From Rhexocercosporidium sp. MPI-PUGE-AT-0058 (Eukaryota; Ascomycota; Leotiomycetes; Helotiales), in assembly GCA_020746875.1 (NCBI GenBank), contig JAGTJL010000017.1, positions 1,488,001-1,552,000 of the forward strand: a DNA stretch of 64,000 nt, written 5' to 3'. Positions 34,320-47,806 of this stretch are shown here, in pieces (the first letter of the stretch is position 1; each line of letters opens with the position of its first letter). Position numbers and translations under genes: made by a program. Under the pieces are notes generated by a model. That model saw nothing but the letters and a program-made list of their open reading frames with translations. It had not been told where the DNA came from and did no database searches.

Positions 34320-36740
34320 GAATGGAGGAAAGCCAGAAGGCGGGCGGACGATTATATAAACAAGTGGACAGACAGAAGACAGGCCAGGGAGCCACACAAA
34401 GGGGAAGAACAACTAGCGTGTCAACGGATCTCGACTCTCTAGCGGAAGTTCGTTTTGCGATGAAGGAGGGTGGCTCCTGGAACGTGTTTGTGGGGTATGA
34501 ATACCGGAGGGAGCCCGAGGTACATGTATGTGTGTATATGTGTGCTCGCGGTAGACCATGTTCATTGTAACCACTGAGCCAGTAGGGAGCGTTGATTTGC
34601 GGTGTGCGCTGAGCTGGGCTGGGCTGCAAGTCGGGTATGGATTCCAACAATTCGGTGACGGTGTAGGTGACGGTGCTGTAGGTAAGGTATGCTCGGTCTG
34701 GTAGTTATGGTACAATATCGAGGACGAGGAGGTGGTTCAGGTCGGGACAGATCCCATGCTGGACGTGGTCGAGACGGCTAAGACGAGGAGAAAACATGCA
34801 GCAAGAGAGCAGAATCGAAAGCATAGGAAGGTAGGGAGGTAGGTAGGTAGGTATGTATGTATGTAGGTTGGAGGGATCTGGAACGATTGAACCCAAGAAG
34901 AGTGGACAGCACTCTCTGGATGAGCAGCAATGGAGTCAAGTGTAGGCGCAAGTGCAGGTGTAGCGAGCGCAACACAGTAGATGATAGATGGATGATGACC
35001 CTATTCCTTTACAGAATAATGGAACCTGTCCGTCTCAGACTGCAATTCATTTGTTCTGTGATGTTCTGTTCAGCTCTGTTCTGCTCTGCTCTGGTCTTCT
35101 CCGTCCCCTAAATCCCTATGCTCTGTCGTTCACTGGACGGAAGTCAAGTCCGGCGTGGCAGTAGCCAATGAGCAAAGTGGAGTGGATGGAGAGACATTAC
35201 CTAGGTATAAGCCACCAGGTATATATGTACGTCCAATTCTTTTAATTCCCATCCATCGGCTACTACTCACTGAATAACGAATATCTCTCGCTTCTGCTTG
35301 TCCGTCTCGCCCATGAAGGAAAGCTGTCTTCGCCCGGACTGAGGCGGCGTGAGATCCTGAAGCTCCCTTCTCCGCCTTCCCCTCAACCTCAGGTGGCACA
35401 AAACAACAAGGGAGCATCGCCCAGACACAGCAACGGGCAAGGCTATGCATTGGACAGAGGGAAGTCGACGGAGGTATCGCCGGTCCAATACCAACACCAA
35501 AACTCAATTACCATAATGGAATGCCATCTGATCTTTTGAGATCACCCGCCCCCACTCTAATAACTACTCGTAGCGTACCGCAAACAATGCCATACTTCTG
35601 CAGCCTAGTAACATATCCTACCCTTGCTAATAATTCAATTAGCCGGTGACGCGGCACACAAGTTGGGTTTTGTTTTAATCGACGTCATTCGCCGTGCGTA
35701 TCCATCGTCACTACTCGTACCTTACGGAGTAGGCGTGTTTTCATTGCGCCCGTCAAGAGCTGCTGCCACTGCGTTAGGTGATCATTATTTCCCGATATCT
35801 CGCTTGTACTGAGAACTTTAGTGCCTGTGCCGGCTTTAGTAGTACGACAACGAAACAGAGGCACCGAGGTTGATTGATTGAAACTTGCGACGGAGGATTA
35901 TTGGCATCTCGTACTCACAGCCTCGGGACCGTATATGCAACAATTTCCAAATCGTGTAAAATGGTTCGATCTCATTTCCCAGTGGCCAACTCTCCGAATG
36001 TCCACCACTCGTTCAATTTTCAACACCTAAAGCTCGCGTCGTGGGAAACAAGCGCACACCCTTGGTACTGGAACCCCACCATGGACGAGGCAGGTTTGAA
36101 CCGCCGTGCCAAAGTACTAGTTTTGTGACAGCACTCGGCAAATCTAGCTAGCTTTTCAACTGGAATCCATTCGCATTGACGAGGCCATCAAGTGCTGCCT
36201 CAGTTTGCCATTTGCATCATGCGACATGAAGGTGAGGGGTGGGATGGCCTTCTTCCCAGCAACCTGCGTTCTTTCTATCGTTGTAAAAAAAAAATTCTGA
36301 TCTCGATTCTCAACATGGAATTGGACTCGCACTTTCCCTTACTATGCCACTCAGGTCTGAACTTTCAGCGAGTGTTCTCTTTACATTGACTCCCCTTTTC
36401 GTTTCCCAGGCATGCTCATGCATCTCCTCAAAGACATCTGAAAAGTCTGACACCTTAACTCATATTTAGTCTTGATAGCTTCCAGTAATGATACCAAAAA
36501 CCACATCATTCAATCATTCCATCATCTCATCGAAATCTAAACCTCAGCCGAAGTACACACTGTCAGCGACAGCAAGGGCGTTATTAGATTCTTTGGAATG
36601 AACATCACAAAACACATCACAAAGCTCCCGCAGCGTTGAGCCTTTTTTAACAAATTCAAGGTATACAGATTTCATTCTCTATCTTGTACTGAATTTTATA
36701 AAATCATTTTTGGACAATTCATCGAATGCGATAGCAAGGT
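34320..36740. other. Gene-poor upstream region with simple repeats
   Basis: About 2.4 kb from the Zn2Cys6 gene start to the hAT target site. It holds a (GGTA)n/(TGTA)n tetranucleotide tract at 34829-34867 and a CTGTT/CTGCT-rich stretch at 35050-35100. Scattered short frames have no domains. Composition is normal until the transposon border. Confidence 0.5.
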
Positions 36741-36748
36741 ACTGGGAC

Positions 36749-36764
36749 CAGTGCAACCAGTAAG
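36749..36764 (+). repeat. hAT left terminal inverted repeat
   Basis: CAGTGCAACCAGTAAG, preceded by the 8-bp duplication ACTGGGAC. Differs from the reverse complement of the right end at three positions. Confidence 0.88.
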
Positions 36765-38309
36765 TCAGCCGGCTTATAAGTCGGTCAGTCAGCTGGGCCA
36801 ATTACGTAAGTCAGTCAGCTAGCGCATTTTAGTAAGCTAATCAGCGTCAATATCCTGAGCTTATAAGCGGCTTATAAGCTCGAGGTAGTTTTTTGAGTGA
36901 TTTTGGAGTTATTTTAATAAGGGTTTTAGTATTATTTTAATATTAGATTTAACGATATTTTGGATTTTAAAGCGAGAAAATTACCTCCAATAAGCTAAAT
37001 TTAAGCGGTGTAACTCGGTAGGATAATCTTAATATTCTTATTAAATATTAAATTATTATAATTTTATTAAAATTAGTTTTAATATTATATCTTGATATAT
37101 ATTACTTATTATATTTAAAGATACTGCTTTTTAAAGCTTTATTATATTATTTATATTTTTTAAAGCTAGTATTTTTAGCCGTATAATAAGTAATTCTTAT
37201 ATAATTACTTTTTTAGTATTAGAGCTTTTACGAGCATTTTGTAATACCTGTCGAAGGCCTGCAATAATATATAACGAGTTTTACGATTCTTTTAAGCTTT
37301 AGCGCTTTGATTTACCGATTAATTATTCTTTTTACGTATATAGTTAGCTTTTATTTAATAATAAAGAGATTAATATATAGAAATTACTTTAAAGTAAAAA
37401 TATAAACTTAATAACGAAGAAACTAAAGCGCTCTTAGGTATAAGAGCTTAAATATAATTTTATTAATTTAATATATATTAAAAAGCCGCAGTTTTAGGCG
37501 TATAAACGCTATATATAAAATTAAAGAATTCTTATTTAATATTAACGATATTAAATTTCTACGACTCACGCTTTTCTCGATATAAAAAATGGATTTTTAA
37601 TATAAATAGCTTTAAGAACGCAGAAAAGCACTTATTATAAATATATTATTTAAACGAAAAAGGAGATATATAATAAATAGAAGTTATAAATTAATTTATA
37701 TAATTCTTTAAACCGGTAAATAGAAATCCTTACTTATAAATATTATTTCGATAAAAGGAATTTAAGAACGCGTTTCTTAAATAAATTATTTTAAATAATA
37801 TAAAAGCACGAAAAGCCGTATTAAAAAACCTTAAAAGGATATTCCGGATCGCGAATTAAGAAGTAATTAACGCGTTACTTGTTTTAGGCTTAATAATCGC
37901 TACTTAAATCGATTAGATCTTTAAATACTTTGAATTATAATTAATCGCAGAAGCTTAAAGCGCTTAATCAAGAATATATATAACGTTTAATAGTTGAGGG
38001 TCAAAGAGAGAAAAGCTTAGCGTAATCGCTATAATATTTTATTTTATTAATAATAAAGGCGATCTAGTAACGCGTCTTATAGGCCTCTTAGAGCTCTTTA
38101 GTTATAGGAAGATAAGAATAAGTACGTATTATTAAAATCCCGTATATTTATATTGACTTTTAATAGAGTAATGCTTTATGATTCTTTCTTTCTTTTGTCG
38201 ATTTAGAATTATTACGCAGAATATTAGCTGATTCGTTTTTAATAACGTAACGAATAATAATACGACACTTGTCGAGCTCTTTAAAATATATAAATTCGAC
38301 TTTAAATAA

Positions 38310-39530
38310 AAGAGATTACGTTACGTCGATTATATATTGAATTTAATTGCGAAAGCGTATTTATTTAAATAAGATTCTGTTAGTTTTAAGAAAGAATATA
38401 AAGCTATAAGCGCGCCGGCGCGTCGTTAATTATAAAAGCAACGCGAAGAGCTTAATAAGCTTTATAACTTAGTCGTATACGTTATAGCTTTAAGAAAGAG
38501 ATCTGACTTTTTTATTAAGTTTTAAAAAGAATAAAATAAAAGAGCAGCATTTAGTCGAAGTTTAAAGTTTATTCTTAATAGTAAAGTACGCTAAAATACT
38601 TTATACGTTATAATAAATCGAGCATTTCTTCTGCGCGAATCTCTTGATCGATACGCTTATAAACTGCGAGTTTCGAAAGATATTAAAGACTTAGAAGTTT
38701 ATAATTAAAATTATTTAATAAATAAGGAATAAATAACTTTAAAAGTGATTTTTAAGTAATTAAAGCTTTTATTTTGTATTATAAAAGCGCTAGAGAGTAA
38801 TATAAAGTTAAATAAAAGAGTAAGTAAGCTATTGTATAGCGCGTTATAAGAGGTTTTATTAGCTTTTAAAAGTTTATTTATATATTTTAAAGCTTTTTAA
38901 TATAAAGCGGCCAATGGAGATTTTAACGAGCGAATTTAATAGTTTATTATTTTAGCTTGGAATAAAGTAAAGGAATATTACGTTAAGATAAATTTCTTTA
39001 TTATATAATAAGCCTTTTTAGTTCTCTACCTTCGATAGAAGTAGAAATACTTTAATAATAAATAGACTAGCGTTAAGAGGACTTACGTTATAAATAATAA
39101 AAGAGTATTAAAAGCTTTATAAAAGAAAGATTATAAGTCAGAGCTTACGATTCGATAAGAATCTGTTTTTCTAGAATTAGCGAATTCGTAGGTAGATTAC
39201 CTTAAAGAGCTATTAAATAGTTTTGCGTCGACTTTAATATAATTAATACGAGCTTTGGCGCGTAGAGATTAGCTTGCTTTTTACTTTAAGGAGCTTTGCG
39301 AGAATACTTCACTTTTATAATATTAGAAGTCGAAGCAGGCTTAGTGGCTTTAATTAGTTTTAATAGCTTTTGATTTTTTATTTATTCTTGCGATAAGTTC
39401 TGAGTGTAAGCGTGTTTTCTTTTCTTACGTAAAATAAATTACTTTAAAGATAAGTAACTTCTCGGGGGATATATTATAGTATAGAGAATGTTTAAAGAAT
39501 TAAGAGCATAAGAAGGCGATTGATATTATA
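38310..39530 (+). pseudogene. hAT transposase remnant
   Basis: With stops and RIP-like substitutions ignored, the plus strand reads a hAT transposase. Near 38312-38500 there is a stretch like the conserved YILNLIAKAYLF region, in which Cys and Gly of functional relatives appear changed to Tyr and Asp, followed by KLYNLVVYV. Near 39385-39520 lies the C-terminal dimerisation region with ISSECKRVFFSY and, after a stop, NFSGDIL and ECLKN. Upstream (36900-38300) the coding sense is not readable. Many stops (TAA/TAG where Gln or Trp is expected) rule out a functional protein. Confidence 0.85.
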
Positions 39531-39697
39531 TTAAATAATAACGTAATTTAGCTTGAAATATAATTTTTTATAATTTTATTTTTTACCTTTGTAGCTTATT
39601 AATAGCTTATAAGTTCATTAGTTAAGTTAGTCAGCTCTTTATTTATATGTAAGTCAGTTAGCTGTAAAAACAGCTCAGCTGATGGCTAATTGATTAG

Positions 39698-39713
39698 CTT
39701 ATTGGTTTCTCTG
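39698..39713 (-). repeat. hAT right terminal inverted repeat
   Basis: Reads CTTATTGGTTTCTCTG on the plus strand, immediately followed by the second copy of ACTGGGAC at 39714-39721. Confidence 0.88.
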
Positions 39714-39721
39714 ACTGGGAC

Positions 39722-42700
39722 AGGGACCGGGTGCTTGCAAGACCGTCACTTCTGAGACGCACAGCCAACATCAGGAACCTCCCTCTTTCATTCATTCTCA
39801 CTGTCTCACGACTGGTGTAAATTGGTATCGAGACAATATTTCTTCATGTACCTATCTCCTTCATTTTCGCATTCATTGGCAACATCCCGCAGGATTGAGA
39901 ACTGTTCCAGACCTTCGCTCCTCGAACACATGCACCCAAAACACAACCTGATACTTCTCTCTCTACTGAGTGCAGGGAACACGCTCGATCGAAGTGCAAT
40001 TTTTGCGAGACACTGTTCTCGGCTTCAAGATCACCCAAGCCATTGAATACAGTCTTGAGCCCGTAAGAGGATGCGGACCTGATACCGGCAGACCTTTCCT
40101 TGGAGAACGTGAGTCTCAAGAAGCGATCAAACATCGCTTGCTCGTGGAAGCGGATATGATTGTAATTGTGCCGAAGTGGAGAGTAGAAATGGGTTCAAGG
40201 AATTCGGATCTCGTTGCACTACATTAATAATGAATGCTTTTTAGATAACAGCGGGCATCTTCGGTTTCTTTTCGTCAGGCCTGACAACTCGAGCTACCCA
40301 ACATGTGAGCCAGCGAAGGGATCGAACACCCTCCAACACATCTGGTCTTGAACTGGTATCAGATATTCTGGCAGGCTTGTGAGTATCGTCGAAGGACGTT
40401 TTGCTTACAATGTATACATAATATTCGCTCAGAGGGGTAGCTCTTGGGTGACATACGCTTCGTCTATTCGAGTAATGGCTCGGGTAGTTAAGAAAAATTC
40501 AGTGCGCCCCTCATCCCGAGTCGCAGCCCGATTCTGTAGATTTTCGAGTGGAAACAAGCAGGGACTAGCAAACTATTCTTGCTTCACTTCGTTCATCAAC
40601 GGATCTCGTATAGACAAAATTTGGCTTTCCCGTCTCCAATATGATGAAGGGAATATCAACATGACCGACAGAAATGTAGATTATGGCAATACGGCCCCCA
40701 GTCACAACAACATCAGTCAGGCTCACATTCTCTTACGCATCTCTATTACATGTGCGATGCGCAACTGAAAGTCGCATGTGGCTACGATTTGCACTTCACA
40801 AATAAGACCGAGCTTCATGTTTACTAGCCACTTCATGATATCTGTCTCCTGCAATGACCACATTGGCTTTGCCCTTCCCGATGTTTTGACTCGAGCAACG
40901 CTTCAAAGGCGCATGCGTTCTGAGAAGAAGTCACATACTTTCTACAACTTGGCACATCTACTTTCGAGGATAGCCTGTTGGCGTAGGAAACGATGAAAAC
41001 CCAAAGTTTTGACTCGGCAAGGACAAGAATTTCCCCTTCGCCTGCTCAATTTGATACTGGGAGGGATTGATAGCGGAAAAGAGTTTCTGAGCCGAGAGGA
41101 GATCTTTACCTGGAAATGGATCTCGGATAAGTTACAGCTAGTGAAAAGCACGGCACGTCTTTTGGCGAGGGAGCTCGGCATCAATCCACGAGATGCAGCC
41201 GACTGGGACACCATAAGTTCAACTGTGACGGGTATTTTCAATCCGAAAGAGCGATATACACCAGGGAATTCAGAGAAATCCATTCAAGCTTCGGAATCAG
41301 TCCATCAGGGCATCAGCGAAGATTTGAGGACAGAAGATAACAGCGAAACGTGATACTCGTGGGATGAAAGCGTGACTGGACGCGAGACAAGATGCCCAAA
41401 GAGCTCCAACATCCTTCTAGAACCGTGAACGTTCACAGAACCGTCACCCCTCAGCGGTTTCCAAAAAGTCCCTGCATATAAAACCCTTCCATAGAACCCT
41501 CAAAAGAATTGTTTGGCCAAACAGTAGTGGAAACAAAGCAAACCGGCACGGCCGAAAGCTTACCGACATACAGTACATGCAATGCATCTTATCGAGCGCT
41601 CTTGGAAGTGGCCGATTGAGGCACGTGCAGAACACTAAGGCCGACGTTCTAAACAAAAAAGTTGCACAACTTACAATAATAATAATAAAGAATAGGAATT
41701 AGTTTTTGGATTTGTTTCAAAAATAATAGTATTTATATAATCTTCTATTATTTTCTCGTTTTATTTTTTTTTAAAATTATAATATCGTAGTCAAAAAACA
41801 CGAAACTCTCATGTTTGGGCACCTCGCCAATCAGCCACTTCTACTTGGTAAGTGCTCTCGATAGCCATCCTATTGTATCCTAACGCCGACCACCTCGGAG
41901 GATTTTCTCCCGCACAGCCGCACAGCCGCACGGCTCGAGCGAGTCTTAAACAAGAAGAAACAAAAAAAATCTCCGTAGCCCGTCTGAAAAGTGAACCACT
42001 TGATCCAGACGAAAGACGTCTCAAGAATTCTTCTGGAAGCATTCGATCCGATACAACAGACCAGAACGGCAACGACATCAAGATCCTAAACGCAGTACTG
42101 TCACAGCTCAGATCAGATTAACCTCGTCTCCAAGCCGTAGATTTCAAAACGCATCATCCGAGCTTGAGCTTGAGCTAGCTTGTTGAACCGTTTACCCTTG
42201 ACATCTCATCATCCCGACAGCCCGGACCCCTTCGCTACTGTACTACTTAGGTAGAATGTCGGGCCAAGCGTCTAGCACGAAAGCCACCATCCACACCGCC
42301 TCCTCATCATAATCCTCCTCGACCTCCGCAGATCATGCTCCTTTCTCCAAGAGATCTCCTTCCTCGACCACGCCACCCCCCAGTCGGTCGAGAACTGAGA
42401 TCTCATTGCTATTGCGGCATCAAGCTGAATAACTGTACTGTAGATAAATAATGCACGGACAGGGGGGAAGAAGACGAGGATGGAAAATTGAAGCGAACGA
42501 ATGAATATCTTTGGTAGGTAGGGAGGTAGGTAGGTGGGTAGGTGATAACTGTACCGTACCGAGAGTTTCTGCACGCTGGGGCGGGCTTGACTTTCGATCC
42601 TGATCATGCAGGAAGCCGCTGAATAGATAGATTTGCTCGGGCTGGGAAGGAGGAGGGAGGAAAAGCTTGTTGAGAAGCGATCCCGTCGCCGCCGCCGCGA

Positions 42701-44267
42701 GGCTCTCTCTCTCTCTCTCTGTGTGTGTCATCAGATGTCCCCCGACTGTTCGCAAAATAACAGGACGGCAATACTCACATAAATGTATGTTTGTATGTTT
42801 GTATGTATGTATGCACAGTAGGAAAATGCCAAGTGGATATGTCGATCTGGTGCTGCTGTGTAACCGGGTTTCCCAACGTCCACCAAATCTCCGTTTAATT
42901 TGATAGAGGAGTAGAGTGCTGACGCCGAGATCTAATTAAAGCTTACCGAGGTGGGTGCGGGAGGGAGGGAAGGGAGGCGCGATAAACGGTAAATTCTCCT
43001 AGATTGATTGATCACTACGGGGGGGCCTGGCTGGAAGATTGGAGATTGGAGATTGGAGTACGGACGACGGAGTATTGAAGCTTAAATGACCTTCTTCCTT
43101 CAAGCGAGGACATGGCACAGCGGGAAACTCTATATACGAAGCTGGATCCCATGCGAGATGAGCCGAAAGAAAAATGAGAGAATGAGAGGCTCTGCTTTGT
43201 ATCTGCCGGCCGGGAGGAGGATCGGGTAGCGAAGTAAATAATGCAACGAGGGGGGGTTTACCGTTCCGCAGTCTCGAGTTCGTCAGAAAACAAACGTCGT
43301 CACTATTTATACTAGAGAAACGGGACCAATGAGTACGCATTGCACTGTATTGCACTGTAAGGCAAATAAGTAAGTAAGTACGAAGTAAGAAGTAAGAAGT
43401 AAGAAGCGTAACATCAGCGCAAAACCTCTCCCTGATCAATCCTCTCTCTCTCTGTCTGTGCAGATCAGATCCGACGGCTGTGCAGGGGGGAGGGAGAAGC
43501 GAGGAGGGAGGGCTGATCTTGTCTGATCAGCCTTTGGCGTCAATGGGTGTTTTTCACGGGGGAGGGGACAAGGGGGCAGGGGGTAGGGGGTAGGCACTCG
43601 GATCAGTTGGTTGGCTTTGCTTAGTTGCTCAGTTTGCGTGGGGCAGGAGGCAGGAGGCACGACTCCGGACTTACAGTCCTGACTGACCTGACCTTTACTT
43701 CGTACCCCGTACTTACTTACCACCACCTCTCACCACCACCTCACCATTACCTCCCCTTACCTCCACCCACCTCCACCTCCTCCACCACCCACCTCAGCTC
43801 TTCCTTAGCGGACGCTCCAGCCAGCCAACCACTTACACTGCGCCGTCCCCCCCCCAGCAGAAAGCTAACCAAACTAACTAATTAACAAACTAACCAAACC
43901 AAACCTTCACTCCCGTCACCACTAGCTACGTACTACTACTACTACTGCTACTACCCATTCTACTTTCTCCTCCAACGCAATCCTCACCCAATACACGCAA
44001 AACACCCAGCTCCGTCCTTGCATCGCCCAATTCTCCTCTCTGCGACACATTCACCATGTTGAATCACTGCGCCTGACTCAACGCCAGTATCGCATCGCAC
44101 ATCGACCCCTCGGATTCATTCGTCTATATTGATCGCCTTATCCGGCTGACCTGCCCTGGGTTGATGGACCCCACGTGGTGATACCTACCGCACCAACCTC
44201 CCTCGTCGTCATATCTCCCCCCTCCCCCCTTCGATGTCGACCTGGTCCTCCGGCACTCTCACTCGCC
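39722..44267. other. Gene-poor interval with microsatellites; leader of the RBR ligase gene at its end
   Basis: About 4.5 kb. Frames such as 41009-41353 (plus, 114 codons) and 41852-42121 (plus, 89 codons) are open but lack domains or clear starts. An AT-rich patch lies at 41660-41800. Simple repeats: (GGTA)n at 42512-42544, (CT)n followed by (GT)n at about 42704-42728, TGTATGTT repeats at about 42783-42815 and (ACT)n near 43930-43950. From about 43680 to 44260 the plus strand is C-rich and purine-poor, typical of a long fungal 5' leader. Also a perfect palindrome GTGAACGTTCAC at 41425-41436. Confidence 0.45.
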
Positions 44268-46360
44268 ATGAGCCCCATTGTGCGCAAACGCTCTCTGGCC
44301 GATATGCAGCATGCCGACAACTCGCTGCCCTGCGAATACAATGAGCGAGACTACGCGGTAGCCGTGTTACAGCTGGAGGGCGAGCAAACGGAAGCCCAGT
44401 TCGATGAATGCCTTGCGAAAGAGGCCGAGAGCTGGGGCATCACCATCTCCAGACCCTCCACGCCGAACGATAGACAACATGCCCTTCACGATTCGGTCTG
44501 CGGCTCGGCCAATACGGTCCCGTCGCATCATCGGACGGCATCGTCCGGGTCGCATGGCAGCGCTTCTACGGGAATGACTTCGAGATCTTCGAATGAGCAG
44601 TTGGAGAGCTCGATGCACACCCCGCAGCAGGTACGGAAGAGGATGTCCACGAGGAGGAGCTTGTCCTTCTCGGAGTACGAGAAATACCTGGCGCAACACG
44701 GGAGCACAAAACCGCTCCTCCTCGCTGTACCTGTACCCTCGGAACCTGCCCCCTCACTGTTCTCGGTCTCAACAAGGAAGTCATATGTGAGCATTAAGAA
44801 GGGAATCAAGAACCGGTTCAGGCTACGAAGGACAAAGTCATCCCAGGATGATTTGAAGTGAGTTCGGTCCGTATTGCGTATGTTCTTGACTAACATCACA
44901 GTTCTTGCATATGCTGCCGAGACGACTTCAAGAAGAGCAAGGCTTTGCAAACCCTCCCTTGCGGTCACAACTACTGCGATGCGTGTCTCCATGTTCTTAT
45001 CACACAAGCGGGAAACGACGAGTCCAAGATGCCCCCAAGATGCTGCACACAAGCCATACCCAGCACGGTTATCAAGACGGTCTTGACGAAGGAGGAACAG
45101 CAACTTTTCATGAAGAGCGTCTTGCAATTCAGTACACCATGGGAATCCCGAATTTTCTGTCCAAACCACACTTGTGGCGAATTCATCCCGAAACGAAACA
45201 AAATCAACCCAAAGCACCCATTCGAAGTCGTCTGTCGCAATTGTAGGACAAGAGCTTGCTCCATATGTAAGCGTGCCGCCCATGCTTTTGGTCAGGACTG
45301 TCCGGCGGATTGGGAACTTGATGCGGTGCTTCAGATGGGAGAGAAGTCGGGTTGGAGGCGGTGCTATAAATGCCGGAATCTGGTGGAGTTGACGCAAGGA
45401 TGTAGTCACATCACGTGTCGATGCAAAGCCCAATTTTGCTACATCTGTGGAGCCGTTTGGGATCCGATGGTGGGTTGTCCGAACTATTGCAACGGGGAAG
45501 AGGAATTGGAAAGGAGGAGGGCCGAAGAGGAAGCTAGGATTGCGGAAGAAGAGGCCGAGAAGGCCGCGAACGAGGCAGCGGAGAGATTGGCTGCTGCCGA
45601 GCGACTAGAAGCAGAGAAGCGCACTGCGGAAAGCGAAGAGCTGAATGATCTCCGGGCCCGACAGATAAATGAACGAGATCGCTTCTCAGCCTTCGAGCGG
45701 AAGATGAAATGGATCATGTGGACTCGTCATGGACAAGGGAAGATTGATATTTTGGAAAAATACGATGAGCTTCTGAACAAGATGAGGGAGCGCCATATCC
45801 GAACTGCGACACACCTGGAGGATCGCCAAGTAGCTGCTGAGATGGAACTTCGAGCTAGTTTGAAGCAGCAAGAGAGGAGCGTGCAGATACGACTTAGGCA
45901 TATGGAGGCTTATTGTGATGGTCTCGGTCTGAACGCGACTGGTGCAAATCCGGCAAGAGTTGTCACAGAGCGCGACTTGCGAGAACTGGGACAGCAATAC
46001 AACGTTCGGGATGATATGGACCGACTCCATCAGAGTAAAGTCAACGTCATGCGGGACAAGCAAGCCAAGCAAATGGAACAACTTCTCGCCCGACAAGAAG
46101 AAGAGCTGGAGAAGCTAGGCAAGAGGCAAGATGAAGATCTGGATGCTTTAGACAGCAGTTTCGTTGCCGACGAAGAAGCTTTTCTCAACGCATTTGAAGA
46201 AAGGCGACGAAGGCTGAGGAAACGATGGGTCATCATCGAAGAAGTCGAGAGGAAGAAGCTGGAAGCGGCTAAGAAAGTCAGCTTTGCACCTATGCCTGAA
46301 GTCGAATGGCCAAGCTTGGAACCGAAGCAGGACGAAGGATTGGAAGCCGTCACTGAGTGA
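44268..46360 (+). CDS. RBR-type (RING-IBR-RING) E3 ubiquitin ligase
   Basis: Predicted 682-residue ligase that would receive ubiquitin from an E2 onto a RING2 cysteine before transfer. Exons 44268-44857 and 44902-46360; the 44-nt intron has donor GTGAGT and a CTAAC branch. Residues 1-196 are Ser/Arg-rich, probably disordered. RING1 begins at the splice join (SCICCRDDF) and includes LPCGHNYCDACLH. The IBR domain has FCPNHTCGEFIP, CRNCRTRACSICK and AHAFGQDCP. RING2 reads RCYKCRNLVELTQGCSHITC; the Cys in GCSH is the expected catalytic residue, followed by CRCKAQFCYICG. The C-terminal half is a long Glu/Arg/Ala-rich coiled coil (about residues 380-660). The architecture matches a large fungal RBR group without characterised substrates. 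The start was chosen as the first ATG giving the SPIVRKRSLAD-type N-terminus; an upstream in-frame start is possible. Confidence 0.88.
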
Positions 46361-47806
46361 GGGATGGGAAACCGCACTTTGGAGAGCACGATTTGCGGCG
46401 GAATGATTAACCACATACCGATACCATAGGATATGGAATTACAGCGACAGTCTCGCAACGACACTTCTCGATCCCACAACATTTACTTTTCCTTGTAACC
46501 TACCACATAGCCACCGGCAGCATTTCTCCTTCTCTCTGGATGTTTGGGTTAGCACGGCGCATCACATGGCGCATATGGGCTGGATCATAATACCGTTCTC
46601 CATGTTGTGGTGAATAGATGGGTTTCGGCTGGTAGATTTTCAGATCTAGGTATTTACCTGGCGGCGCATGATTTATACCAGGACATTATTGGATGGGCTT
46701 TGAGAAGTAGTAATTACATGCGAGGACATTCTCGAGACAGTTGGTTCAGGGCTTCGGTTACAGGTCTTGTAGGGACAGGATTGAACATTAGGGATGGGAT
46801 TTGTAGGGTTGGAGGGACTTGATTTACATATACCCAGTGGTGATGATAGGAACGCAGATTTAAACATGCCATCTCGGCTTCACCTCTCATACCTTCATGG
46901 CCACTTTCCCCTTCCTGTGCTCCATCCATTCTCAAATATTCCAAACAGATCAAGACGACAAAATTTCTCTCCACTCATGCATCATACGGGAGGTTTCCAC
47001 AAACCAAGTGGATTCGGAGACGGGAAAAGAAGCCCTTAACAACGCAACACAATCTTACTCCTCTCCCCTCTTCTCATCATTCTCATCCGCCCTACTCTCC
47101 TCACAAACAAGTATTCGAAATCTCCACCAACCCTCCAAAGAGTGCTGATAATAATGAATTAATACACGTGCCCTCGCGCGCCAACACCCAACATCCCAAC
47201 CCCCCAAACCTCGGCGCCCCATTCACCCCCGCATCCCTCGTTTCCTTCGATCCGCGTCTAGACCCCATCAATATCCTACTTAGACCACCCAGCCACCGGG
47301 TATTAGTGACCACAGCACAGCAACGCAACGCAGCTTTCAGCTCTCGAGTGAAGATCTTCCTCGTCACTGACATCATGAGACCCTGCTTGCATATCCCCCT
47401 CCTCCTTCCACTATTGATATTTCTCACTCGCACATCTTCTATTCAACTCGAAACTCGAGACAGAAAGCAGAACGTTCGGAATTCTCTCCGGAATTGCGGT
47501 AGTTAGCAGAAAAGACCTGTTTCCGGATTAAGCTCGAGCTCGGATCGGATCGGTGCGGTACATCTACCGCCGGACGAACTGACCAACGACTGCACTTTCG
47601 AATCTTCGACTTGCCTGAAAACGCCTTCCTCTGTCCTGAACACCAGTTCTTGAAAACTCAAGAACCGGCCCCTCGTTTAGCAATATTGGATCATTCCACC
47701 GTTTCGAGCAGAGGATTGAAACGAATCAAAGCTTTTTAGCATAGCTATTCATTTGCTAAAAGAAGGAAATTGCTGAGGAGCTGTGAGAGGGGGAGTGTTT
47801 GCCGAT
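46361..47806. other. Intergenic, no confident gene
   Basis: 3' side of the ligase gene and promoter/leader of the CoA-ligase gene. Open frames such as 47168-47506 have no domain. Nothing repeated or RNA-like seen. Confidence 0.45.

Larger units (their letters stand above)
36749..39713 (+). mobile_element. hAT DNA transposon, RIP-degraded, complete ends
   Basis: A 2965-bp element with 16-bp imperfect terminal inverted repeats: left CAGTGCAACCAGTAAG, right (reverse complement) CAGAGAAACCAATAAG. It is flanked by a perfect 8-bp target duplication ACTGGGAC (36741-36748 and 39714-39721), the size expected for hAT transposition. The interior is extremely AT-rich compared with both flanks, with stop codons in all frames. 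Subterminal copies of a GTCAGTCAGCT-like motif occur near both ends, as hAT transposases often bind such repeats. Remains of the transposase are visible on the plus strand. The sharp composition border at the TIRs fits RIP acting on the element only. Confidence 0.92.

Noticed and set aside
36085..36110. tRNA-like T-arm (GGTTTGAACC)
   Set aside because: The flanks do not form a T-stem or acceptor stem, and no D-arm or anticodon arm is found upstream.
41009..41353. 114-codon plus-strand frame ending in an acidic tail
   Set aside because: It has the look of a coding fragment, but no domain or upstream exons could be supported.
41852..42121. 89-codon plus-strand frame
   Set aside because: The C-terminal part is charged and plausible, but there is no supporting evidence beyond being open.
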